Below, piece by piece: positions 36,936-49,908 of a stretch of DNA of 64,000 bases. The position numbers and the translations under genes were made by a program. The stretch's first letter is position 1. Each line of letters begins with the position of its first letter. The notes beneath the pieces are model-generated. The model was not told where the DNA came from. It ran no database searches and worked only from the letters and a program-made list of their open reading frames with translations. This stretch comes from Phascolomyces articulosus (taxonomy: Eukaryota; Mucoromycota; Mucoromycetes; Mucorales; Lichtheimiaceae), in the NCBI GenBank assembly GCA_025677815.1, contig JAIXMP010000036.1, positions 310,001-374,000 of the forward strand. Direction: 5' to 3'.

Positions 36936-39239
36936 ATATATTCCTGTATATATATAGCATCCATTGGATAATATTGTCTAAGTGTTTTTAATTAATAAAA
37001 TTGCATTTATCTTTATATTTCTTTGTTGAAAAAAAAAAAGAATAAAACTATAATTAATACGTATAATAACATGACCATTTCTATAATTATTATCACCTTT
37101 CAACTTGAGGTCACTAATTAATAAATAAAAATGTGCTGCATTACACATTATATATATTCTGAGATGCATACTCCATACTATTTAAACTATTAGATATGTG
37201 GTATGGATAAGAAGTAAAAATAGAGACAAGAGAAAAGAGACAAAGAAGTCCTGTGAGAATCAATGTATATTTATTATGGTGATAAAGATGATAATTATTT
37301 CTAGTTTTACAAGTACAGTATTTATATGTTTTCTTATCCATGCCACTTAGTAGTTGATCATGGTAGTTTGTTATTATTAGAGTTTGTTTGGAATGTCGAT
37401 ATGATACAAGTATTCATAGAGAGAATGTTAAAGTATATTCATTATAAAGATACATCGGTAAGAATGTTAGATATGACGATGAGCATCGTGTAAGGGGAAT
37501 GTAAAAAAAGGGGACAAAAGCAAAGAGACCTTGTTCTTTGCTGTGAGACAGTTCATTTTATCATTGTTCTTGGTAATTCAAATCCCGCTTTTTTTTTTTT
37601 TTTTTTTGCTTGCATATTTACGCGACATGCTTCTTTAAGCATGATAAAAGCGTGATAGTCCATAGATAAAAGAAAAAAGCTGGGAGGCAGTATTTTCACG
37701 GAAATGAAATATCGCGACATATCCTTGAAAGGACACGCTTTTTTTATTTTTTCATAAAGTCTAGTTTTTTTTTCTTTTACCGATTGCCATTCTCCCACTT
37801 TTTTTTTTTTTCGCGAAGCCTGGGTTACTATGAAACTATTTCTACAGTGGTAATTGATTTCACTTATTGTTATACTAAACTACAGCCTACTTTTTGCAAG
37901 CGAAATATGAGTGAAAATCTGTTGAAAGAAGTGAATATAATGAGCTATTGGTAACAAACTAAGGCTTTACTTTTTACAGGTAATTACATCGTTTTCTATG
38001 AATGCTCATTAAAAAAAATCATGATTTACATGTATCATTTCACTAAGGAGAGCGACAAACCAGGACACTGGTTTTTTAACTTGCTGAAGGAGTATAATAA
38101 GGATCGGTCAATAACACAGAAGAATAAAATTGAACTTATAATAGTAAGATTGACCATGGTGCGCCTATGCACACTTCAGATTTTATTTATCTAAATGCGT
38201 ATTCGATTGAAAAATGGAAAACATCATGCAACAGGCCGTAATCGAGAAAGAGTTGGTGCCAGGATAAAGAACTTATATTTCTTTACTGAGAATATTTACA
38301 AAATATATAATGATAATGTCCTTTTATATTTTTCGAGGATGGTTATGTTCACTGTTGCATATTATTAAATGAGAAAGACTGATAATGAGCGAAAGCTCTT
38401 ATTTTTTTTTATATTTTCAGAACGAACAAATTTGATCATTTTCTATGTAGTATCGACACGCGTTTTTTCAAGTCGACAGTATAAAGAATAGGCACGCACA
38501 TAAAGGTTCAAAAAAAAAAGACAAGTGGTTGAAGATTGGGAAAGGTGATCAATGGCATCCTGAATGGGGTTTTTTTTTTTGGAATGCACAAGCTTGAATG
38601 TAATCATTAAGTTGGCGAGTACACTGTTCAAGTAGTTATTGATCAATAATTGGTGGTATTGTTTCCTTGATCTTGTATATATAGTTTTTATTAAAAAGAA
38701 AAGAGGAGCTTGCCAAAAGGTAGATGTGTATTCTTGTTTCTTGCATTGATAATAATAGAAGCATAGTCATATATAGCACAAACAGTGGTTAATATCTTTT
38801 TATACGAGATATAACCCTTGATACCATATGTGTCAAGCGCTTTTGACAATCGTTTTTATACCATTGTTAGGTTGTAGTAATATCAAATTTCAGATATAAG
38901 AGTTTGAGCATCCCAAAAACTATACTAAAAAAAGACATATAGAATGATCCTATTTCATAAATCGCAATGTACATCACGATGGGTCAACTTAAGCAAAGTA
39001 AAATACATGACAAATATTTATTTTATTGGCATGGTCTGTGCATCTAGAAGAATTCTGAAGCAGTCCGGATATATAACAACGTAAAAAAAGGCAGACACTT
39101 TAATATATTAGAAAACGTTGAAGATCAATTTATTAAGATAAAATGGATAAACAATAATGCATTTTATTTTACATGAAGTAACTAAACTAATTGGTTTTTT
39201 TTATCATTTCTTATATATTGTTAAAAAAAACCGGCCACG
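36936..39239. other. intergenic, no gene seen
   Basis: AT-rich with poly-T runs (37589-37608, 37801-37811). A minus-strand frame at 37141-37341 has one hydrophobic stretch but nothing recognisable. Confidence 0.4.
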
Positions 39240-39305
39240 ATAGTACTCATCGCCTCCTCGTGCCTCAACCAACACACTAGCCCAGACTTGCCAGGACAGC
39301 ATCAC

Positions 39306-39356
39306 CTTACACTTGTGAAAAAACATCCGGCGCTGATGCTTTTTCACAAGTGTAAG
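39306..39356. repeat. perfect 17-bp inverted repeat (hairpin)
   Basis: CTTACACTTGTGAAAAA at 39306-39322 is the exact reverse complement of 39340-39356, with a 17-nt loop containing CATCCGGCGCTGATG. It sits inside a locally GC-richer island at about 39240-39540, whose plus frame from 39288 is open for 86 codons without a recognised family. Confidence 0.8.
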
Positions 39357-39559
39357 ATGATGATGCCAAGGTGCACCCCAAGACTGTCAACCCCTCCAGT
39401 TGTACAATCGTGGAATGATGAACCTGGGATTATGATGGCCTACCCTATGCTTTCATCATCTGGGAACATCCGAAAGCAACCCTATTGTAATAATCAGTCT
39501 GGAAAAATTTCTTCCAACCTGAAGTTACATGATGAGTGTGTGACCTGAAGAAAAAAAAA

Positions 39560-42500
39560 AAAGAGAGAAAGGAAACAGAAAGTTTTTTTATACTTTTTTT
39601 TATTACCCATAGAATATCCGATTAAGTGACTTGCTTATGGCGCAGTCGTTATTTTTCTTTCTCCTACTTTCTATAAGCTTGTAAGCGTATATAAGTCATA
39701 CGAGGGAAAAAAAAAAGTAAATGGAGTGAATGTCAAAAAAAATGACGTTCTTCGCCATGGAAATTTTTATACAAATTATAAGTGGTACCTGGTTCGCTCC
39801 TTAACCAAGCTTATTTTTTGTTTCACCTGGTCACAAACTAAGGATCTGCATTATGGCATAAATCTCCGTAGCGCCGATTCATTATCAGGGCTAGTATGTA
39901 GTATTTGAAAAGTTATTGTTCATTCCACAATCATACGAATGGAGGGCAATATGTTTTTTACAGTAATATCGCGTTGTAATAATGCGCAAATTGTATACAT
40001 CACCTTTCTTTCACAGACACAATGTTTTTATCTTTTGATTAGATAGTGCCTTTTTTAATATCCTCAGCATATCGAGGAATTGTACAATAAATCTTTCATA
40101 TTTTCATGTACTTTACGGATGTCGCAATAATGAAAATATGTTGTAGTAGGCAATTAAATGCTAAGGTTATCATTGACGTATTACTGAAATTAATATGGTG
40201 GATGTGATATTTTGTTGCAAAAAATAATTAAAACGCCACCCATTGTGCCAGCGAGCGTATAAATAATATAATAAGAAATTTGGATATCAACAGAAAAAAA
40301 AGTTTTATAAATAGCACAACTAAAATATAATGAGGTTATAATAACCATTTATTATCGGTATAATAATAGTAGTAAGTAATCATTTGCCACGAAATGGGGT
40401 CTTCTTCCACGCAATATATTTTTATGGCTGTATAAGCTACCCTCGTAACGCTTTCTCTTTTTTTTTTCGATGAGTGATTGGTGTCTAGAATCACCTTCCA
40501 TCCCTCTGGAGCCAGAGGAGGAAGTCATAAAGGGCGTTGTATATGGCGAAAAAGTAAACAGTTTTTATTTTAATTCTGTAGGAAAACGATTTAAATCAAA
40601 GGAGGCCAGGAACGAGAAACGGCACTATTCAATGACTATAAACAACAAGCAGTGCGATTCAAGGACTACGAACAAGAATCGGTACGAATCAAAAACCAAA
40701 GACATATGTTTCATAGGAAAAGTATAGTATGGAAATTTCAAAATATGTATGTGTGAGGAATGTGGTTATTAAAAACTCATATCATACCCTAATAAACAGG
40801 GCTTACATGCATTGATTAATACCATCATCTAGTCTACTAGGTACTTTACTGGTTTAAGGATGAATTATAAATATAATTTTACTATTCTAATGACAAATAA
40901 TGTGCGCAATGAACCTTCAAAAGTAAACACATCCTGCACTCTAGGCAGACTCTGCACACATTTGCACACATTTTTCCTATGATGAATAGAAAGATCCAAA
41001 TCTTCTATAACAAAACAATGCGCAGTATTGGCAGTAGAGAAAAAAAAAAGTCTATCACAGGAAGTATGGTTTGGCAAGAGTATCATTTAGATCAATCCGC
41101 TTTTCGGAAAAATGATTAACGTTGGCTAATGATATATTATCTATTAAGCCTTTTACTATTGCCTATCTTCCTCGACGCTTCCTTTTGAAATCTAAAGTAT
41201 TATTATTTTCATTCATACCTGTTCTTTTCTCAATCTTATGGGTTTGTTGCGCTGTTTGTATACAAGTGGTGCTCGTTCACGCATTGCTTGAGGAAGGCAC
41301 AATATGTTCCTCCTGTCAGTGTAGTATCACAACCCTTTCACTTTTGAATATCCGAGTAATGTACATCCATATGGCCACAAAGTTTGTGCCCTTTTGAGAT
41401 GTTCCTGGGGCGTACATTGCGTTCGCGTTTTCCCAATAGTTCCTTTAATCTAAAGGGCAGCGCTTCATTTTTCTATTATTACCCTCGCTGGTCAGCTTGG
41501 CGTTTGTTCTGACCGCTTAATGATTACTTTTATTCTTCGCCACATCATTCACTCGCGGTATAATGGCTCCTTATTTTGCAAATTATGTAAAATTAACATT
41601 TTAATCAAAAACAACGTTCTAATTTTATTACTTTAACTAATATCTTTTTGTGCGTCAAAAGGCAATAAAAGTATTAATAACAGCAATGTGTTTATTAATT
41701 CATGAATAAAACTTTTATTCTTTTTTTCGTTGAATCTAAGCATCCTCACATGCTTCAAACGCGTAAAACAAGAAGATCGTGTCCTGTAATCTGCACCTTC
41801 TGGTTCAAGCTTCCCCTCTGGTTAAGTCCCTTTTAATACAATCCCCCTTTTGGTTCAATCCGTGTTCCATTGGAGAAAGTCAAAAATATGGATTCAACAT
41901 ATGATAAAGCAACAAGCAGCAAAAAAACGCACTTTGATATCAGCAAAGTATTCCAACGACTCTTAAAAGGGAATCAGTCTGATTATAATATTGTAAATGA
42001 GCACCTTTCAGATGAAGTGTTTTTTTCATCCATTGTAAGCAACGGTAACAAAGAAATTAAAAAATAGGAAGATAGTGTTTAAAAAAAACAACACAGTTAA
42101 GAAAGAGTAGTTCTTCATCAATCTACTTTTTTTTATATTTATAAAAATAAAATATTATAATATTTGTGCAATTATAAATCATCAGCTTTATCAATTAGTA
42201 CTATTATAATTATGTATTAACGTGTGTATTTTTTTGTATTCAACGAATTGATATTATATGAGCAGTAGTATTATAAAGTTCCTTGTATAGAACCACCTTC
42301 TTACCTTCCCAAAACTATTGTAAATAGCACTAAGAATTACGAAACCAACAAGCGGCATTAATAGCTCATATTACTTTTTATCTTTACCAAAATATAGAAA
42401 GTGTTTTCTCGCAAACAGTAATGCGGTAATGGTATGTAGTTTTATATATGGAAATACAATCGTTTCTACTAGATATAATGTATATCAGCAATGAAACTTT

Positions 42501-42753
42501 CTACTAACAAAGCATGAGACAGTAACAAAGGAACTGTGTTGTAAATTATATACTGTATATACATCTTATTTGTATAAATTAAACATCTTTTTATATACAT
42601 ATAACAATGATCAAGGAACTTTTTTTTATTATAAATACAATCTTCATACAGCGTGGTAATTAAAAGAAATACCGAATTAACTGAAATAATGAAGGTAGAA
42701 AGAACAGACTCCATAATAATTATAGCAAGAAAATATGTTAACAGTATCTTGTC
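39560..42753. other. intergenic with weak ORFs
   Basis: The plus frame at 40470-40727 (start MSDWCLESPSIPLEPEEEVI) has a true ATG and an acidic beginning, but then shifts: the better-looking continuation TALFNDYKQQAVRFKDYEQE lies in another frame. The frame from 41888 (MDSTYDKATSSKKTHFDISK) runs 59 codons. CTGGTTCAA-like pyrimidine-rich motifs recur at 41800-41865. None is assigned a function. Confidence 0.3.
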
Positions 42754-45154
42754 CTATTTTTGATTATTATAATTGTAATCCTCGACAGTATATGGTTCTT
42801 CCGTTTCAGAGGAATTATTAGTAACAATGAGAGCTTGCACCTCAGCAAATCGACCCACTGGATCCCGATTTAACTTGGAATGACGTATGGCATAAGAGAA
42901 ATAAACAATCCAACCAACACCCATCCAAACAAACAAACGCCAAATTGTCGTTACTTCAGCGACAGCGATCAAAAGAACAGAAATAACTATACCAAGCAAT
43001 GGGAAAATGATAAAAAAGCGTTTACCCCCAGGAATTTTGAACCAGCGTTCCACGTCTGGACGAGTGAAGCGTAATACAATAACACCACAATGGACAATAA
43101 AAAAGGCAAGTAAAGTACCAACAGACGTCATATTACCAAGTAAATCCACGGGTAAAATGGCGGATGCAATGGCCATGACAGTGCCAACAAGAATGGTAGA
43201 ACGATAAGGTGTTTTGAAGCGTGGATGTACCTTGGCAAAAAATTCAGGCAAAAGACCATCTTTGGCCATGGTATAAAAGACACGTGTTTGAGCAAGAACG
43301 CTAACAACCAAAACTGAACTTAAACCAGCCAAAGCACCCAAGATCACAATGACTTTGAGCCAGAGCCAGCTATGTTCAGTTCGTAGTTCAACAGCTTCAA
43401 TAGCAGAAATGACGGGTGTTGGAGTACCAAGTTCGCTATAATGAGCAGCACCTGTCATAACAGTACAAAAGCCGATATACAAGACGGTGGTGATGACAAG
43501 TGAGCCAATGATACCAATGGGTAAGTCACGCTTGGGATTCTTTGCTTCAAGAGCAGCTGTTGTAATAGAGTCAAATCCGATATAGCTGTGATATAGTAAT
43601 TCAAGAAAAATGGATGATTAGCATTATTGCTACTTAGGGTAGTAGGAGTAATACCATGATTTCTACTTAAAAAAGTACTACTCACGCAAAGAAAACAGTC
43701 GATGCTGCTGCAAAAATACCGGGTGCCCCAAAGAAATGCCAATCCCCTGATGTGTTGGGTGGGACATAAGGATCATAATTTTCTCGATCAACGAACCCAC
43801 AGAGGGCAAAAATGAATAAAACAACAACAACAAGTTTGATAACAACAATAATAGAAATAACCCAAGATGCTTGTCGGATACTATTTTACAATATATAACA
43901 ACGTTAGCAAAAGAAAAATCTATTTGAAAAAAAAAATACATAATTACATAGGCTTATTTTAAGGCTCTGTATACTAATAATACATACCCAATACATAATA
44001 AGATGGTAACAAGCATAATAACGACAAATCCGGGAACATTAAAATAATGACCCTCGGCGTAATAAATTCTTGCGGGGCTTTCTTCCCAAACAACTGTAGG
44101 TTCTGTCCAACTATCACCCAAGTAGATATCGAATAATCCAAAGAACTTTTTAAAGTAACCTGACCAGCCAACGCCAACTGAATATATTTATGATTTATCA
44201 CAACAATATTATTAGTATATGTGCAGTTTTTATTATACGTTTGCTCTCGTAATGTATTCAAAATGATGGTAATTTCTAATGTGTTATATTTATTACCTGT
44301 GGCACCTCCAACTAAGTGCTCTAAAATCAAGTCCCACCCAATGGTAAAACCAACAAACTTGATAAGGAATCATATATATAAGAATTCATGAATTAATATG
44401 TTTTTGTAAAGTTAAATCATATTGTAGATTGAATCGAAACTTTGAAATAAAACCATACCTCACCCATGGTTGCATACGCATAAGTATAAGCGGAACCAGA
44501 TACTGGGATCATGGAAGCCATTTCTGAATAACTGAGTGCTGCAAAAGCTGTTGATTGTACCAGTAATATATGGGGTTTATTATTATAATTATTATTATTA
44601 TTGTTGTTGTTGTTAGTATATATAAATATTCCGCTTGTCTATCATAAGCCTTTTTTTCTTACCGGATGCAAAAGCAGCAATAACGAAAGAGACAGTAACA
44701 GCAGGACCTGCATTATTTGCAGCTGCTTGACCGGAAAGGACGAAGATACCTACCAATAATAACATGGTATAAATATTACAAGCAATAATCACAACAGCAC
44801 TGTGTATAACTAACAACAAATTGTTTTTTTTTTACCTGTTCCAATAATAGAGCCAATACCAATAAAGATAAGTTGCCACCAGGTTAAATATTTTCGTAAT
44901 TCAGCTTTGTCATATTCTGCTAATAAAAGTTCGACCGGTTTTAAAGCACCAAGACGTCTTCCCCAATAATGGAATGCCGATTCATCTGAACGTCGTAAAT
45001 AACTTGTTGGATCCACTTTGGCATACCGTGATTGAATATCATGAAGAAATCCAAAAGCTCCATGTTTGCCACTACCAGATTCTTCTTTGACATAAACATC
45101 TCTTTCATCATCTCCTCCTCCACTGTGATCATAATAAGTTTTTGTGTCTGTCAT
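42754..45154 (-). CDS. CAT-family amino-acid transporter A
   Basis: Membrane transporter of the cationic amino-acid transporter (CAT) branch of the APC superfamily. Exons 45154-44836, 44749-44663, 44547-44459, 44357-44297, 44177-43988, 43880-43686 and 43585-42754 give 590 residues. The first membrane helix with FIGIGSIIGTGIFVLSGQAA spans junction 1. PVSGSAYTYAYATMGE and FDSITTAALEAKNPKRDLPI are family hallmarks, followed by the late helices with LLGNMTSVGTLLAFFIVHCG. The cytosolic N-tail is about 95 residues. Substrate specificity for basic amino acids is only the family default. A tandem paralogue (47249-49583) on the same strand shares all six intron positions. Confidence 0.94.
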
Positions 45155-47248
45155 GATTAAAAAGATATAGATTAGATAAAAAAAAAGAAGAGGGGAGCTT
45201 TTATTTTAAACCCATGAATACTCTTTTATATATCAAAAAAAAATAGTGGGTTTATATATTATGTTTTTTTCGCTCTATAAAGGAGGATGAAGCAATTGAG
45301 AGCAACTAGGTCGTCATCTTCCTCTGTCACTCAAGCAGGAGAAGTCACACAAAACTATTATTTACCATCCATACTATTCCATATTATACCTTTTAGTACC
45401 ATTTTAGCTACATCAGACCGAGATCTTTTAAACATATACTGCAAGAAATTTTCTTATGGCAAAAATCATGCAACTTGTTTCACCAGTAATAATCTGTCGT
45501 CTATCTAATGTAGTAATGGACCTGCTTATACTTTTAACTTTAAAAAAACGATACTATAGTAGTTAAAATGATGACGTTCCCATTTTATTTCCACAGCAGC
45601 ATTTATACTGCTCTTATTACAAAGTATCCAAAGTGGAAACTTGGTGAGTGATCTATAATCGCCAAGCAAATAAAGCAATATGGAATCTTGGAACCAGATT
45701 TACATATTTGAACGAGCGCTAAAGTTGTACAATGGTGAATCAATTGTTTTTTTGCATATAAATTTATAGCACAACTTTGTTACAAGATGGCACCATTCAT
45801 GAATCCACCACCAGACAGGGTACTTTTTAATGATTTTTTGCACGAATAATAAATTATAGAATTTTTTTTATTGTATAGATTTGTTATAATTTCTATTATT
45901 TGCAACTTGTAATGTCGATTTTCTTTATGACCATCGAGTATTTAATAATCGGTTTTTTGGGGGAATTAATCAGGCAAGTCCTAATATTATGGTAGTGCTT
46001 TGATGATAACTGAATAACGTTAATTGTCGTTTGCGCCGGTCGTTTTTTGTTATTTTATTAAAAAAAAACAGAAGTGGTAAACCTCTTTATTTTAATGTAA
46101 TGTGTTTGTATATATAAAATTTGGATAAGGTAAAAAAAAAAAGGATCACAAGGATGATTTTATACCACTTATTCTTTTTTTGATCCAAAATTCCAAAATA
46201 AAAAAAAACCGGGTATCTTTTTTCTTTTAAGTGTTGTCACATGTGCTATAATAACGAACACTAAAAATGGAAAGTAGGTGCTTATCTTGTGATCACATGT
46301 TACAATTTTGGACTTCTTTGGTTATCTCCCACTTTTTTCGTGTTTATCGACTTTAATGATTTATTACATAAGTGGACAAGAGAAGGAGTGGAAGGATAAG
46401 AGGTTCAAGTCCAATATTATTATGGACAATTTATTCTTTTCAGGATACATTACTTGTATACTTTCTCACTATTTTTTGACGTTTGATCGTGTTTCACTAA
46501 TATGATCTTGATTATTTCTACCAACATATTAAAAAGTGATAAAGGCGAAAAACATAGTAATGTTACACAAGAATAACTCAGTCGATGGGTCTCTATCGGT
46601 TGAATATTTTAACAAACAGAATCAAGATGACGATCTCTTATTTTACGTGAGATAACATTACTGTTCTTATGTAGATATGTCAATCTCACATTGGTTTACT
46701 AAATGTATGTGTAGCTCATGATATGTTTTAATCTATAAATGGCATGTTCATAAACTATATAAGTAGTAGTTCATATCATGCTGAGAAGAATGTGGAAAGG
46801 GATATATATGTATTGTTTTATTTTTTTCAATTCATATAAAAACGTTGCTAAATAATACATCATAATATGCCATAATACGAATAGTTAAATATAGTGTTTT
46901 ATAATATCATCCAACCAAGACAGAAAGAGGATGAAGCAGGGGAAGCGAGAGAGATGATCGATGATGATGATGGAATGATAGAAATGAAAGTGAGAGTGTA
47001 ATTGTGAGAATAGAATAATAATAATAGTAATGATGATAAGTATGAGAGTCAGAGTATAAAACTAGGTAAAATAAACTGATCTAATAATTATAATAATAAT
47101 GTTGTTGATGTTATTTGGATATAAAAAAAAGTATTAATATTACAAGATATTATATTAAAGAAAGAAGAGTATTTGATTTAAATAGATAAATTATAGCTGG
47201 AGCAAAAGATATATATATATATATATATATATATAATTGGTATTTTTT
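45155..47248. other. intergenic: promoter of transporter A and 3' flank of transporter B
   Basis: AT-rich. Short frames at 45287-45508 and 46308-46505 are not convincing. An AT dinucleotide run (47209-47235) lies just past the stop of transporter B, probably in its 3' UTR. Confidence 0.45.
47209..47235. repeat. AT dinucleotide repeat
   Basis: About 13 AT units, 14 nt beyond the stop codon of transporter B. Confidence 0.85.
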
Positions 47249-49583
47249 TTATCCTCGACTGTCTTGATAATCGTAATCTTGAACAGGATAAACTTCTTCC
47301 TTGGAAGTATCGGCATTAGCATGTACTTCAGCAAAGCGACCAATAGGATCACGGTGCAATTTGGAATGTCGAATACCATAAGAGAAGTAAACGATCCATC
47401 CAATACCCATCCAGACAAACAAACGCCAAATTGTAGTGACTTCAGCAACAGCAATCAAGAGAACGCAAATAACCATACCAATGATAGGGAAAACAACAAA
47501 TAAAAATTTACCACCAGGGATCTTGAACCAACGTTCCACATCAGGACGTGTGAAGCGCAATACAATGACACCACAGTGAACGATGAAGAAAGCAAGCAAA
47601 GTACCGACAGAAGTCATGTTACCGAGCAAATCAACAGGCAAGACAGCAGACAAAATGGCTGTAATGGTACCAACTGTAATGGTGGCAACGTAAGGTGTTT
47701 TGAACTTGGGATGGACTTTGGTGAAAGGAGAAGGAAGTAAACCGTCCTTGGCCATAGCATAAAAGACACGAGTTTGACCCAATGTATTGATCAAAATGAC
47801 AGAGCTCAAACCAGCCAAAGCACCAAGAATGACAATGATCTTGAGCCAGAGCCAATCCTTTCCAGTGCGCATTTCAACAGCTTCAATGGCAGTAATAACA
47901 GGAGTGGGTGTGTTGAGCTCAGTGTAGTTAGCAGCACCAGTCATGACAGTACAGAAGGCAATGTAAAGGACGGTGGTAGTAACAAGAGAGCCAATGATAC
48001 CAATGGGTAAATCACGCTTAGGGTTCTTGGATTCCATAGCAGCTGTAGTGACAGCATCGAAACCAATGTAACTAATATGTTGGATTGAGTCATGAGAATC
48101 TTTTTTTACTGTTTTTGATGATAATAAAAAATTAACTTACGAGAAGAAAACAGTTGTTGCAGCTGCAAAGATACCCGGGGCACCAAAGAAATGCCAATCA
48201 CCCGAAGTATTTGGTGGAACATAAGGATCGTAGTTTTGTCTGTCAACAAATCCGCACATAGCAAAGATAAACAAGAGGACGACAAAGAGCTTGAAAACAA
48301 CAATAATTGAGTTTACCCAGGCGGATTGACGAATACTATACAATTAGCTGTGTTAACAAAGAACAAGAGAAAATAAATAGCCTCTTTAAAGGGAGTAAGA
48401 AAAAAACAAGAGTAAAGAGTTTACCCAATACAAAGAATAATTGTGGCAATCATAATGACAACAAAACCAGGAACATTGAAGGCATGACCTTCTTCATAAT
48501 AAATACGAGCAGGGTTTTCTTCCCAAAGTACAGTAGGTTCAGTCCAACTATCAGCAAAGTTAATATTGAACAATCCAAAGAACTTTTTAAAGTAACCGGA
48601 CCAACCGACGCCAACTATAGAATAATTTATGATTTGGGGAGAAAAGTTTAGCAAGGTTTTGTTTGTTGGTAACACGATGATAAGATATTGAAATTTGAGA
48701 GTCGCTGATTTTGCTGTTGTAATTTACCTGTAGCTGAGCCAACCATGTATTCTAAGATTAAATCCCAACCAAGAATCCATGCAATGAACTGATAGAAAAA
48801 AAAAAGAGAGAAAGAGAAAATGTGATTGTTATTATCAAGTGTGAAATTTGTGTGATAAAAGGGCTATAATTAGTATTTATAAAAATATTTATATTACCTC
48901 GCCCATAGTTGCATATGCATATGTATATGCCGAACCAGATACTGGAATCATTGAGGCCAGCTCAGAATAACTCAGTGAGGCAAATGCTAATTAATAATAT
49001 CATTTAGTTTTTTTTTTCATTTTAATATGTATTATATATATACTATGTTAAAAAAAAAGAAGAATGATGAATGCTTTACCGGCAGCAAAACCAGCAACGA
49101 TGAAAGAAACAGTAACAGCAGGACCTGCATTTTGAGCAGCCGCTTGACCTGAAAGTACAAAAATACCTAAAGGAAAAAACAAATGGAATAGATGATTGAT
49201 TTATCAACAATGCGATTTTCCCTATGATGTTTTTCAATGGCGTCGTCATTTTAAGAAGAGGGTTCATCATCGAGAGATGAATAAAATTTACCAGTTCCAA
49301 TAATGGCACCGATACCAATGAAAACAAGTTGCCACCAAGTTAAATATTGTCTCAATTCAGTATTAGCATATTCAGCGAGCAAAAGTTCAACAGGTTTCAG
49401 GGAACCAAGTCGCCGACCCCAATAATGACGACTTGTCTCATCTGGTCGACGTAAATAACTTGCTGGATCAACCTTGGCATAACGTGATTGAAAATCGTGA
49501 AGGAACGCCTTGGCTCCTTTTTCTTGAGGTTTTCCTGCTTCCTCGACATAGTTGGTCTCGTAAGACTTACTATTGTCAGCCAT
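47249..49583 (-). CDS. CAT-family amino-acid transporter B
   Basis: Tandem paralogue of transporter A, with the same family role. Exons 49583-49292, 49166-49080, 48986-48898, 48788-48728, 48614-48425, 48335-48141 and 48071-47249 give 578 residues. Exons 2-6 are 87, 89, 61, 190 and 195 nt, exactly the lengths in transporter A, so the pair arose by duplication after the introns were in place. FIGIGAIIGTGIFVLSGQAA, the FDAVTTAAMESKNPKRDLPI loop and LLGNMTSVGTLLAFFIVHCG are intact. Differences concentrate in the N-tail and the acidic C-tail. No frame damage is seen. The 2.1-kb spacing leaves each gene its own promoter. Confidence 0.94.
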
Positions 49584-49870
49584 CTTGAAGATGTTGTTTT
49601 ATATTTTTGAAGGGTAAAGGAAAAAAAATTGTGAGAAAAAAGAAAAAGAAGAAGAAAGAAAGAAAAAAGAGAAATAAAAGGAAAAAATATTAAAAAAAAG
49701 TTTTTTTAGCGTCAAGTTTGGGAAAAATATAAGATGAAGAAAAAGAAAAAGAAAGACGAGAAAGAAGTAAAAAGGAGCGTGAGATTATTTCCTTTATGAT
49801 CTGATTGAATTAGACACTGTAATGTTGTATAGAGTGATTGTGATGATTGCTTAATGCCATGTATATATAT

Positions 49871-49908
<38 letters not shown>

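Noticed and set aside
41122..41480. Possible second LINE fragment (zinc-knuckle-like region)
   Set aside because: Only vague resemblance, split over frames, with no firm motif.
42469..42714. 81-codon minus-strand frame
   Set aside because: Directly follows the stop of transporter A, AT-rich, probably 3' UTR.
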